A DNA stretch of 64,000 bases from Siphonodentalium dalli (Eukaryota > Mollusca > Scaphopoda > Gadilida > Siphonodentaliidae). Made by a program: the position numbers and the translations under genes. The stretch spans positions 151,668,224 to 151,732,223 of the forward strand of contig CP136066.1 of NCBI GenBank assembly GCA_032622095.1. Reading direction: 5' to 3'. Within the stretch, counting starts at the first letter, position 1; each line of letters opens with the position of its first letter. Shown in pieces: positions 30,927 through 43,400 of this stretch. The notes under the pieces are model-generated. The model was not told the origin of the DNA and searched no databases. It worked only from the letters and a program-made list of their open reading frames with translations.

Positions 30927-31447
30927 TATCAACAATATAATGATATAATATACTCATGCATGTGTATACATAGTTGAAGTTAACTCATTACTGAACATAT
31001 CAAGCATGATACAGGAAGTGAGTAGCATTGTTTTATGTCAAAACTTCTACATGTGTCGATAGATCTAATGTTTATCCAACCCAATGCATCGAATATATAT
31101 GAATCAAAATCTCCACTCTTTTCCTATATTTTAGGAATCGGTTCAGGCCATTAGAAGTGAGGACATATTCGATTTTGTGAACTCCCTTGTAACATATTAT
31201 ACCAATAGCGATGCATTTGATAAAGTTGCACGCTCGTTTTTTAAATTAGATTTTTTTCTATTATTTACTTATTTTTAATTAACTGATAGTTTGCTATACA
31301 ACCACTATGTACATCAGTTTGATGAACATAACACTCAATTAATATTGCTGAATACTAACAACAGCAGGGCTATCCTTTCATAAAACACAGCATAGGTGGC
31401 TTTTCGCTGAGGTGTATTCATTTTCTGTGGGGAAAACTGGTGGCTTA

Positions 31448-31990
31448 AACCTTTCTATACTATTACTCATTGACGAGTAGTTCCCATTGGAAATGTTCAG
31501 ATAAAAAGTTTGACAAACAACTTTAGGTCATTTTTCCCTCCAATGAATATGAATCATTCTGCTCCTGTATTATCTGTTTTGATGTATACCCATACCATAG
31601 TATGGTACACATAGTGTCGACGTCTGGATTGACCACTCGTCGTTGGTCCGTCTGTCTGTAGACACTTTATGCATAATGTGATAACTCAAACATTTTCTAT
31701 CCGATCGGAACAAAATACAGATTGAATTCAAAATGGCTTTCATCCGACTTTTTTACAGTGTTATGGCCCTTTTTCGACTTAGAATTCACGCATTCTGCCA
31801 TAACTCAAACATTTTTTATCTGATCGGAACCAAAATACAGATCGAGTTTGAATATGGGTTAGATCCAATATTTTATACCAGAGTTATGGCCCTTTTTCCA
31901 CTAAGAATGAACAGATTTGAGATTGTTGTGCTTACAATATAACCCTAGCAGTTTAGCTCTAAGAGAGAGACAAGAGATAAATCTGTTTTA
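31448..31990. repeat. Family A fragment followed by family C copy
   Basis: 31448-31560 has the family-A left half. From about 31580 the family-C start (TACCCATACCATAGTATGGT) follows, ending in the same GACAAGAGATAAATCTG block that closes the 23535 copy. Confidence 0.6.
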
Positions 31991-32044
31991 TTGGAATTAG
32001 AGTTATTTTTAGCCATCATATGTTCAGCACACCAGTGAAAGGTG

Positions 32045-32860
32045 TAACCCATTCATGAATCAATGGACTCTCAAATTCAGTTCTAAAAGTATAAATTGGA
32101 ATAGTCTATTGTTCATTTGTAGGGATGTTCTCATAATTTGAGCAGACAGAGAGAACCCCATTTAGTAGCACTATTTTTATAAAGTTACACAGTCCTATAA
32201 TATGATATCTGATGCCCACTGTACTGCACATATCAAATGACTTTAATAGCCATCTGTTATTTATTGCATTTCCTTAGTGTGTGGACAGTGTTGGCCCAGG
32301 GTTTATCAACTCCATATAGCTCTCTGGTTTAGCCTATCAATGCAACATTCAAGTGACATACCTGGTACAGTCCCCTAATTTTATAGAGTTAAAATTGTTA
32401 ACCCTGGTCATCAATTTTATGCTTTTGTATATTTTTCATGCAATCATTCTATTATATCTCCAGGTTTCTCCTCCTTCACTTGTATGGATTTTTGTAGTTA
32501 AAAATGAACCCTTCTCAACATACCTGATACTTTAACAGAAATACCTTTCATTTGATATATCTCATTTTATTGAGATGTATGTAAGTTTGGTATGGGAGTT
32601 TCTCAGCCCAAAATACAGATCGAATTCAAATTTGGGTTTGATCCATTCTTTTTAAACGGAGTTGTGGCTTATGGATTTTAGCGTCCAAGCTGAAAATAGC
32701 CAATCGCTATCGCCAAGGTATGGGTTAAACATCTGCTGATCGTGATCGGCCTCTCGTTCTGTCTGTCATCTGCTTTAATTATCTGAATTACCAAATGAAT
32801 AATAGACCTTTCCATTGTATACTTTATAACTGAATGGGAGAATCCATATAGTATCTCCAG
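32045..32860. repeat. Mixed fragments of families A and C
   Basis: 32045-32165 and 32765-32850 carry family-A blocks, 32575-32680 a single family-C unit. 32705-32765 is shared with 24525-24580. No coding feature was found. Confidence 0.4.
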
Positions 32861-33009
32861 CTTGTGATGACTAGGGCATAGACAATATAAAAGATTTGAT
32901 ACATGGATGTTGATTTTGAACCTCCATCTTCAAAAAAGAAACCAAAACAAGAATACAGCCACTGTGGCATAATATGCTCATTTGCATAGTATGCTCATTT
33001 GCTTGGTTC

Positions 33010-33780
33010 AAATTGCATTTCAGAAAGATTCCATAAGTTGGAGTTGTCAGCCAAAAACCAATAAATTAAAAAATCTTAAGTAAAAAAAGGCCTGTAAGTC
33101 GTTGAGAATCGCGCACAGATCTTGTAGAGGATTTTTAATATGTTGTATCAAGTGCAAAATCAAGATGGCTGCCAGCAGCCATGTATTTCATCAAAAATTG
33201 TTCAAATTTTATGGCTGCTGGAGGTCACCCCAAAGATCTATACAAAGTATGGTGCCGATTGGATAAGTGATGTGACATGTACAGAGTGCCTCTAGGATTT
33301 AGCCAAATGCAATAAAATTCCAGATGGCCTCTGGTGGCCATATTTTTCAACAAAAATCCAAAAAGATTTTATGGTTCCCATCTATTGATTTCAATGAATT
33401 TCGGTTAAAATGAATGGCTTTCATCTAGAGGTCACCCCGAAGATCCTTATGAAGTTTGGTGACGATTGGATGAGGGTGTGGCCTGCAGGGTGTCCCGAAG
33501 GATAGTCATGTCTAAACACGCCTGTAAATTTTAAAAACATTTCTCTCTCCAATTTTAATGCAGGCTGAAATTTATGCCAATGGAATTAAATTTGAAATCC
33601 AAGATAGCTTTTGGTGACCATTTATTTTAACGAATTTCAGAAAAAATTGATGGCTGCCATCTAGAGGTCACCCCAGACATCCATATGAATTTTGGTGATG
33701 ATCGGATGAGAGATGTGGCCTGTAGGGTGTGGTAAAGGAAATTGTTGACAAACACACAGACTAACTGATGCGCTCACACC
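33010..33780. repeat. Repeat family E, three imperfect tandem units
   Basis: The block AGAGGTCACCCC, then GATC..ATATGAA, TTGGTGACGATTGGATGA and a CTGTAGGGTGT end, occurs near 33225, 33429 and 33666 (spacings of about 204 and 237). A single related unit lies at 49140-49230. Confidence 0.6.
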
Positions 33781-33799
33781 CCAACGGTTGCCAAGCCAT

Positions 33800-35860
33800 G
33801 ACAATAGCTTAAACTTGCAAGTTGAGCCAAAAACAAAATACTACTTTTATCATTGATAAATAAATTAACTAATATCAGTGATAAAATGTGTTTGCACAGC
33901 TACCAAAAACAATGAAACATAAAATAGGCCATGTCACACGGTTTCTGTTTTGTAAACCGCCTGTTATAATTCTAGAAAACATGCATATCAACATTATGCA
34001 CATGTGGAAACCACGCCCACCCAACTACATATTAGGATGTAATCATGCCTATTTTAACATCTGATACATAGGAGCGTAGCTGATTGACATTTTCGACCTG
34101 CATACCAAATTTCATTCTATTTAGATCAGTAGAACTAAAGTATCATAGGACGTACAGACAACATACATATTACATCACATTTTTACACTGGGCATATAAA
34201 AACTTAACTATCAAAAGACAATCTAGCCGACAGTTACAACAATTGCTATCAACCAGCAACCAGAGGGTTCCAGGTGGCCACTTCTGAAACCACTACAGGC
34301 ATAACTTGCATCTATCGTGCACTTTCACAGAATTACACACAATGTCGACTGTCAATCACTGGAGCAAGCACCATTGCAGATCTCCCATGATGATGTTACT
34401 GTGTCACATACAGCAACTGTCACATACCGTGACCTGTTGCAGTATGTAATTATGTACACTGGACCCCACACCAGGTAGCCCCAAATGTTTTGCAACTATC
34501 AGCTGAGAGCCTCTGATTTCAAAATGCCTGACATAGTGTTTATATAGGTACACCTGTGAGAACAAACCGACAGTATGGTGTACCCCATATTCGCATAGTA
34601 TGATAGTAATAATTATAAATTGTTTATCTTGTGTGTTTGTTTAGACTTATCTCCCTTGCAGAGTGTGCTCGGCTTTAATACTGGTAGATAGCAAATCGCA
34701 TGGACACACCTGGGTAGATATGTGCACATAATGTGGCTGTGAGTTATGTCATTGAAGTAACTCCCTCTGCACTGGTGTACTACGACATCTTCCCAACTGC
34801 AGGAGAGATAAACTGGTTTTACCTAGTTCCCCCTCCACCATGATCTCCCCCCCCCCCCCACCACCTGAGTTATTCTTAGCTCATCTAGGTCCATTTAATT
34901 TTCAATTCACCAATTATTATCCCCCAAAAAATTTCAGAGGGCTATTATAGTCAGCACATAAGTTCATCCGTCAGTCTGTGAGTCTGTCTGTTCATATGTC
35001 AGTCTGTCCATAGACACTTGCTATCCGATTTAATTACTCAAGTATTTTTTATCTGTTCGTGTTCAAATGTAATGTGCATGTTATCATGACACGTCCCTCA
35101 CCTGTATAGTTTTTTGTGTCGATCGGTTTAGAAATGATTAGGCATTGGAGCTGTGTTAATTATATACATGCATTAACTGTTTTGAATATATTTACACACG
35201 GAAAAATTAGATATTATATGAAAGTAGAAGATGTGAGCTTTGTGTTCCGCACTGCTGTATAATTTGAAAGTTGTGTCGTGGGAACGGCGTGTAAACAGAC
35301 ATTCTACATAATTATATGGTTTACGATTAAGCATTGTTTGTTTATATTTCGTTTTATTACTAACTTGGCGATAGTTGGTGCACCTAAAGCCACCTATCAC
35401 AGAAAATCAGCATTTTTCAATACCAATTATTGTCATCATGGATGCCATTTTGAATAGAACATTTTTCTCTAAGCAGATTTATCAGATTTTGGATATGTTA
35501 TAGAGGATATGATTATTATTCCTCTTCAAAATGGAATAAAAACCAACTTAGCCCAAATATTTGCTAGGTCAAAACTTTTATCGACGAGACTATATTTTGT
35601 TTTTTTCAGCATTTACCCCTGACCTGGAGGTCTTACATGTTTGCCCTTTTCCCACATTTCGTCTTGTGACTCAGAGGCAGGTGGTTTTAATTAAACTGAT
35701 GGTGAAATAAAATAAACGAATTTTGAGTGCTCCAAGTAACCTATATGTACTGGTTGTGTCTATGTATATAGACTCTAAACTCCACACGGATGCCAGTATG
35801 TCACCAGGGAAGTGACAGTTTTCAATATCGTTCCTTTTTATTAGAGGTAGAAACATATTT
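33800..35860. other. Intergenic, no gene recognised
   Basis: It lies between the RADX 3' end and the LSM7 3' end. It holds a C homopolymer at 34847-34859 and a family-C fragment at 34960-35140. Nothing else is recognisable. Confidence 0.4.
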
Positions 35861-35869
35861 TCCCAATTT

Positions 35870-36480
35870 TCATTTCGGTCCTAAATTAGTGTTTCTCTGG
35901 CTTCGGGGGTTAACAAAATATTAGACTTGAGTCGAGGACCCCACCCACCAAAGCTCAGAGTGAACAGATATCAATTGTCGAAGTTTGTTATTTCTCGAGA
36001 TGTGTAATAATATGTGGCCCAGAAACACGTGGCCAAACGGAGGGTCTCGGACTAAATTGCGAATGAAGATGGATAACTCTAATGTCAAGTGGTAATACGG
36101 TAAATATTTGTGATACTCTAGTGATTATACGGCCATATTTTGTTGAACAAAATGTTGATAAACAACAAGTTTTGGGAAATTTGATACTATAGTTGACAGT
36201 GATTAGCATTATTTTGTTGTAATAAATCGATTCTGATAACTAAAGCGTATTTTGAAGAAATGTTGTTGCTGTTGTATCTTGATGGTATGGGGACCGTCTG
36301 ATCGGAATGAGTACCTTTAAAAAGAACTACGGAATTTAACTGACTGCAGTTCATCGACACACTCAACTGAAAATTATTGCCTACAAAATTGCGATTAGAG
36401 TATATTTGAGAAAAATCAATGTGTTCCAAGGATCAATGTAAATGACTAAAATTCATGTTGACATTGGGTATCAAACTGGA
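35870..36480 (-). repeat. Dispersed repeat, inverted relative to 41450-41900
   Basis: Read in reverse it matches 41450-41900 over several hundred bases (blocks such as ACTATAGTTGACAGTGATTAGCATTATTT against its inverse). A further fragment is at 62330-62460 (CAAAGCTCACAGTGATCAGA). Confidence 0.55.
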
Positions 36481-37072
36481 AAACCGTTCTATTGTTACAT
36501 CCTTGTCAATAGAGGTTATTATTCTCACATGGACAAATAAGATCCAACGGAAACACATTATCGCGTACCGAAAATGATAGAGACGTTGGGGAAAATTGAA
36601 AAATATTACGTCACAAACATGGCATTATAGAGAATGCACTTATTTCCGAAAACACACGAGCGCTGCCGGCATCACTCAGAAGATCGGCTGATTAGAAAAG
36701 TTTAACCGGAACAGAGAAACGATATCAAATTTAAGCAAAAATATAACTAACAAAATGCGTTTTTAGCGCTATATCGAAGAATTAGCTCGGGAATAGTTTG
36801 CATATGCATGTTTTGAGACCCATTTTCTCGAATTACTTATACATAAATTTTAGGGTTCGAATGAGCCATGTCCGTTTAACATGAACATGTCTGAGTTTTT
36901 CTGGAGACGATATAATGCATAAATTTTCGTCGAAGAGTGTCTCGCAAATTGATTGTCAAGAAATATAAAGTTATATGCTTGAAGGTTGTTATTTACAGAA
37001 TGTTACGACTATACATGAATCGGAACACAGGTCCCTGTGTGGAATATACCAGCAAAAATATATAAGAAATAA

Positions 37073-37215
37073 ACGGCGGTTTCAATGTGGTCATGGGATT
37101 TTGACCGCGAGAAAAAATCAGCAAACTGCATGAACCCCGAAGGGGTTCATGCGGAGTTTGCTGATTTTTTATCGCGGTCAAAACCCATGACCACGTTGAA
37201 TCCGCCGTGTATTAT
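37073..37215. repeat. Long foldback repeat
   Basis: Arms of about 65-70 bp (37073-37138 and 37141-37215) meet at AACCCCGAAGGGGTT with almost no loop. A single arm lies at 41340-41410, where the same flanking sequence follows. The hairpin therefore belongs to the larger 35870/41450 repeat. Confidence 0.7.
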
Positions 37216-37299
37216 TTATATTTATATACTTAAATTCATTATGAACTAGGATTGTCTGTCTTTCCCACTATTTATTCATCTATTTAAATGAACGCACGA

Positions 37300-39430
37300 A
37301 GTTCAGTTCAGAAAGTGCGAATCCTCGTTTTTTGGAAAACCAAACATTTTGAGAATCCGTTCTTGAAGAACGGAAAAAAAACGCAATTTCACAGTTTAGT
37401 ATACACATGACAAACTGTCTTGTTTAGCTAGTAACTAATGTAGACGTGTTGATTTCAAGAATGATAACTGAAACTAACAATTAAGTTTCGGCTTTGGATA
37501 GGAAATCGACAACACGCCGTTCTACCATAATGATATATTTGTGAGGTTCAGGGGAATATTTGTAGCGGTAAGGAAAATGATAAAACGTTATTAAGTAGCG
37601 GGATTTTTGAACATCAACGTTCAGTAACACCGGGCAACAACACTGATTATAGACCAAAATAAATTTCTTGCCAAATCCGGACGGACTATATAGATACTCA
37701 AGCAGTCGGCAATGTCCGACAATCACCGGTCATTTCCGGGACCAATGTGTTCATAAACCTATGAACGACACTGGAAGTGACGTCACGTTGCGTTCATAGG
37801 TTTATGAACGCATTGGATACGGGGGCGTGTCTACCGTAACGCTATGGGGAAATCGGAGGAGATATTAGGTGTATGTAAATATACCAATATATACAAAAAC
37901 AGTGACAAGGTTCACAAGTCTGATTTTTGGAAAATCGCACCATCTATATCATATTCCTCATAGATTCTCAAAATCTTTCTTCTCAAACGAAAGAACATTT
38001 TATGTCCTATAACATACACTGGGGATATTTTGGCTGAGTTGATAATTTTATTTGAATTATTGAAGATATTAGGCGCACACGGAGATTGACGACACGTTTT
38101 ACTCCCAAATTTCCAGTGATTATTGCAAGTTTTCTGTACGATGTCTCGACTTCCCTTCGTTTGATATTATGGAATTATACATCAAAAGAAAGGAAATTTC
38201 AAGGCCAATAAGATACACTTAAATATATTGTGACTGATATGAAAGCTTTTGAGAATCTACAGCAATATGATTGATGGTGTGTTTTTTCCAAAATCTGACT
38301 TGCAAACCTTGTCACTGGCATAGTATATAAATTGGTATATCTGCTATTTTCCCCAGGCGCCTGTGGATGTGAATGGTAATAAAGAGGCACATGTAAATGT
38401 AGATCAGTTAAGGATTGACAAGCATATTGCTTTCTACGATGAGATTGATATTTGTTGTATACTGGGACCACATCCCGTAGGAATAGCTCACAATGAAGAG
38501 TGAAAACTCGTTCAGGTTGAGTACCGTATATTGCTCCTGATATCGCCAGACAGCAGGATAGAAAGCAATACCATTACTTGGTCCGTGGGAGAGAATCAAT
38601 GGATACAAAACATGGTATGCCGAAAATGTCAATTAACGAAAACCCTGTTTTATTAAAACTAGACCTAATTTTCACTACTTTCAACTTGAGAGCTGATTGT
38701 AAAGAAACCTTGGTCTAGTTTAATATTACTAGACTGATGAAAACCTCATTTGGATTCTCGACTCTGAAGTCGAAGAGCAATCCAGTATCATGTTCATGGC
38801 ATATTGAAACATTTTGTATGTGGAGAGGGTTATCATCAGAAGGCAAACTTTAAGAAAAAAACTCAGCCTTTATTCTCAAAAGGACTCTATACAAAGAAAA
38901 CTCAACATTCACATATAATGTTCAACAAATGACGTTTGTGGATGATAAAAATGTTATATCAATTGAAAATGAAGAATTAGGAAGATACGTATTTAATTTT
39001 GTATGTGTGAATATTCTAGTAACATTGTTGATTCTTGAAGAATCCCACTTAATGAATATAAGCGGCTCAGTGCTCCAGCCTGATAATCAGCGTCCCATCA
39101 AACACATTGTCCTAAACAAAATTTGAAGTGACTTACATCACTGAATTTGTGCACAACATGACCTTTTCAGACACATTTCAACTACTTTTTATTACCAAAA
39201 CATGCGAGAGAAACATTTGTTCTTGCTTAAAAGTGTTTTAAAAGATAGATTTCTAATAAAAGAAATTGCAATATTTTTAAAATAGACACATTATCTGTCC
39301 CAATTCATAGAAAATAATATGAGAAAAAAATACTTCCTAGCGACAGAAGCTCTAGTTGGCTATTTTCTCGGATTCAAATTAAAGATTTTATACCCCCAAA
39401 TATATAGAGAATGTTCAGGGTCTAATCACA
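37300..39430. other. Intergenic, no gene recognised
   Basis: The only structure is a small hairpin at 37747-37808 (arms GTTCATAAACCTATGAACG and inverse) whose loop contains GTGACGTCAC. Short open frames here have no family resemblance. Confidence 0.4.
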
Positions 39431-39439
39431 CCATCTTTA

Positions 39440-39665
39440 ACCCTTTACCCAACAGAAGGGCCCTGTGCCAATGCATTCTCTTATATATGCGAGTCGACCA
39501 TAGGTCGCCTCGCATATATAAGAGAATGCATTGGCTTAACACATTAAAAATTATAAAATTGTTAAAGAATGTAAGAAAAAATGGTAAAAAGTGTTAAAAA
39601 AAGTTTTTTTTTAGGCCAATGGTCGACTCGCATATATAAGAGAATGCATTGGCACAGGGCATAAC
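39440..39665. repeat. MITE family D copy with two hairpins
   Basis: GCCAATGCATTCTCTTATAT and its inverse form one hairpin at about 39465-39535. A further inverse block ends at 39660. The copy contains an expanded A/T-rich spacer. Confidence 0.6.
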
Positions 39666-40320
39666 TGTAACTATCACAATGTGGTCAAGGAGCCGGTTCC
39701 AATGATATCCATATTTGTATGGTTCTATTGAGACATGCCGAAGATATTTTAGGCTGTTGAAGCTTTATTTGGCCGTTTTGTTGGGTAAAGGGTTAACAGT
39801 AGGCAGCTGAAATTTATTAATCAAATCTAGATACATAGGATCTCTAAAGAGTCGCTATTCTGTATTAAATTTATTAACAGAGTGCACTAAATATGATTCG
39901 AGCCGAGCTTTAGCGAGGCTCAAATCAAATTTAGTGAACGAGGTTAATAAATTTTGTATAGAATTGCAATGAACTTGAGATGCATTTTATCACATAATCA
40001 CATTCTAGCAAGAAAATATGATCTCGAAAGTCGAAATGGCTGGGGTTAACAAAAATTAATATTTATTTTCTTATCACAACCAAAGAGGAAGTAAAAACAC
40101 CTTCAAGAAAAAATATAGTTCCATTTAAGTGTGTCTTTTCGTGTTGACAAAATTGTTCAACCACCACTATGGCCAGGTTTAGGGGCTAATTATGTGATAA
40201 ATCCATGTATGTCTGGGAGCCCCTAAATCATGTTGAACTTGACCATTTCCTGACTAGACAGCTAGATACCTAGCTGCCACAAATTTACAGTCCATGAAAT
40301 GAGTTGATGTCAGTTTATGA

Positions 40321-40460
40321 TCAGCCGTCTTGTTGTATGAATGGATTAGCAATTGCCTCCATGCCGTCCTGCGGACATATGAGAACAACAGACGTCCCTC
40401 GACACACGACAAGACCAAGATGTCTGGTGTCCTCTGTCAGCTTATATTGGTCATCAGGAT
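40321..40460 (-). CDS. LSM7: LSM7 terminal exon (Sm2 and stop)
   Basis: On the - strand the acceptor ATTTTTCAG precedes 40460. It encodes [40 protein letters not shown] and IQQDG before TGA at 40323-40321. The reading frame extends upstream into a repeat (MITE family D), but that part is intronic. Confidence 0.94.
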
Positions 40461-43400
40461 CTGAAAAATAAACATCAACCCTTTCATGTCTGGAGCTGCC
40501 TGAAATTTGGCGAAAAAACCTGTGCCAATGCATTCTTTTATATATGCGAAACTCCCATAGGGAGCCTCGCATATATAAGATAATAAATAGGCCTAAAAAT
40601 ATTGACCTTGTAAGCCAGAGCATTCGCTTATATAAGCGAGACACCCTATTATTTTTGCTTTATGAATATTGCCTGATATAATCTCTCAATTCATCCACTC
40701 ACAATAGAATCAAATTATTATATTCAAAATAATCGGCAAATTCTAAGTCAACAAGGACGATAACTCTGGTAAAAATTAGCAGAACTCACCCATATTCAAA
40801 CTTGACCTGTATTTTCAAGTGAGCAATCCATATTTCAAATTTGAAGACAATTGGATAACCATTTAATGTTATCATCCGGAAACCATCTGGGACAGTGATT
40901 TCTGTAGTCCCCCAAAAACTTTTTATTTCGGAGGACAATTAACCCAAACCAGATTCCCTCTGGCACACTATTAAATGCAAACATGAGGAATAATCATGCA
41001 GTCTATGGGCTGTTAATGTCCCAACATCTCAGTGATTTCCAGGACCTTTGTGGTTATTGGGATGGGACCACTGTGGTTCTTTAACACTTTCATGATGGGA
41101 GCTGCGCTGGTGCATCATTAACAATCCTGTTGCAGTGCAATCTCTTAAATATGCTAGACTCACATAGGGAGACTAACATATATAAGAGAAATCAATGGCT
41201 TACAAGGTCAATGTAAATATTGTTAGGCCAATAATTCTCTTATATATGCATATATATCACACATATAAGAGAATGCATTCGCACAGGGTTTTCACTAAAT
41301 TTCAGGAATCTCCAGTCATGTAAGAATTAAGAAATAAAGGGGCTCTTGCATGGTTTGCTGAATTTTTATAACAGTCAAAACCCATGACCACGTTCAATCC
41401 GTGTTTGTTATTTATAAATTATTATTAAAAAAACTTGAAAAAATATGAATTAGGATTTGTATATCATTCTCATTATTTATTCAACTTCAGTGATTACTAT
41501 TAAAGGTACTCAATCCGAATTGATGGTCCCCATATAATCAGATTTCTATAAATGTTGCTTCAGTTATCAGAATTAATTAATTGCCCAAAAATAATGCTAA
41601 CCACTGCCAACTATAGTATAAAATTGCCGAAACTTGTTTTTTATCAACATGTTGTTCAACGATATTCGGTCTTATTATCAACAGAAAGTCTCTTTAGTTA
41701 CCCATCTTCATCCGCAATTTGTTCCGACACTGTCGACTGTTTACTGGGCCACTAATAATTCTCGATGGTGAAAAATAATAGATTTCAAAAATAGATATCT
41801 AATAAATTTGAGATTTGATAGGTGGGTTCCTCGACTTGAATCAAATATTTTTTTACCCCCGAATCCAAATAAATAGTAATTGAAGGGGCGCTTAATCGGA
41901 ATATGTATCTTTAATCTCTCAATTCACAACACAGATTCCACCTGAGACATGCCATGTCCAATTGTGATGAATAACTATGCAGTCTACGATTCAGGGGGCA
42001 TGGCTACAAGCCTGCAATTAGTGTGTCTGAAATTTGCAGAATGAGGTCCACAGAGGGTGAATTTAGTGATGCTATCCCGCACCATATGCTAGCATCACCA
42101 AATTCACCCTCTGGGAAACTCATTCTTCTTAGGCCTCAACTGCTATGGGAGAACTAGGATAAGATTGAAGTTCATCAGTTGAAGTTGGTGATGTTCACCA
42201 ATTAGTCACTACAATTATGTATGTTATCTTCTGCAAATTAGGGTATAAGGATACTTCCCAGAAAAGAAAAAGTAACTTAAAACAATGTTAATTTGAGACT
42301 ATAGAATTAGATACTTTCCAGGAAGATGAGGCATAAGCAGAATGAGAACATTAGCCCGCTGTGTGGCATAGCATCACTAAATTCACCATCTGGGGGTGTC
42401 ATTCCGCAAATGACAGGCACACTATTTGCAGACTTGCATGGCTAACATAACTTTATTGGAAAAGCATAAGCAATATTATTGTAACTATATGGCAATGAAA
42501 CATACCTCTCAAATATTCTGTGGCATCATCTAATACAAGGTTTAACAGTGGATCATATCCCTTCAGCACTCCGGATGCTGTGGAGAAAAGACGTTCTTGT
42601 CAAACAGAAACGATTATTTAAAGGCACGGATGGCCTTCGCATTGGGTATACTGTAAAAATTGTCACAACTGCCATAAACTGAAAAATACAGACCGACTTT
42701 GTTCTTATACCAATCATAACTATCGCGTAAATAGTATGTTATTGTCAAGTTTGTATGCTTTGTTATGTAAACAAAAGCCAAAAATGTCACAGAACCTGGC
42801 ATTTGTTTACATAACCAATCATGACTATCACGTAAATAGTATGTTATTGTCAAGTTTGTATGCTTTATGTAAACAAAAGCCAAAAACATTTCACAACCTG
42901 GCATTTGTTTACATAACAAAGCAAATGGACTTGACAATAACATACTATTTATGTGATATTTATGATTGTATAAGAACAAAATATGTCTATATTTTAATAT
43001 CCTTCCTCTTTATGGCAGTTTTAATGGGTGTGACTATTTTAACAGCTGTACCCAGCACAAAGGCCATCTATGCCTTTAACTCTTTCTTTACTAAATGGAT
43101 TCTCCCATCGGTTATAAAATTATACATCGGAATGGTCTATTATTCATTTGGAGGAATGTTCAGGAAGTGAAAGCAGACGACAGACATATGAAATGATAAA
43201 TCAAGTTCAGAAGGATTTGTATTAATTGGTGGGAAATGTTTAGTTAATAAGTTCAACAAACGACCTTTGGCTGAGTATAAACTCCACAATACCATGCTGT
43301 ACACCATGCATGCAAAATTGCTAAATCGTTTGGGATCAATATGAACTCCTGCCCTGATGCTTCAGTTTACATACGACCCTGATATAGATGCCGCATCTAA

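Noticed and set aside
37778-37788. GTGACGTCAC as a functional CRE promoter
   Set aside because: It lies in the loop of a small hairpin with no gene start nearby.
40461-40644. N-terminal extension of the LSM7 last-exon frame
   Set aside because: It is MITE family D sequence. The acceptor at 40461-40463 and the phase fit to 42506 show that it is intron.
42614-43170. Open frames of 121 and 144 codons near LSM7
   Set aside because: They arise from the internal tandem and inverted copies of a foldback element; the two proteins are near mirror products of the same repeat.
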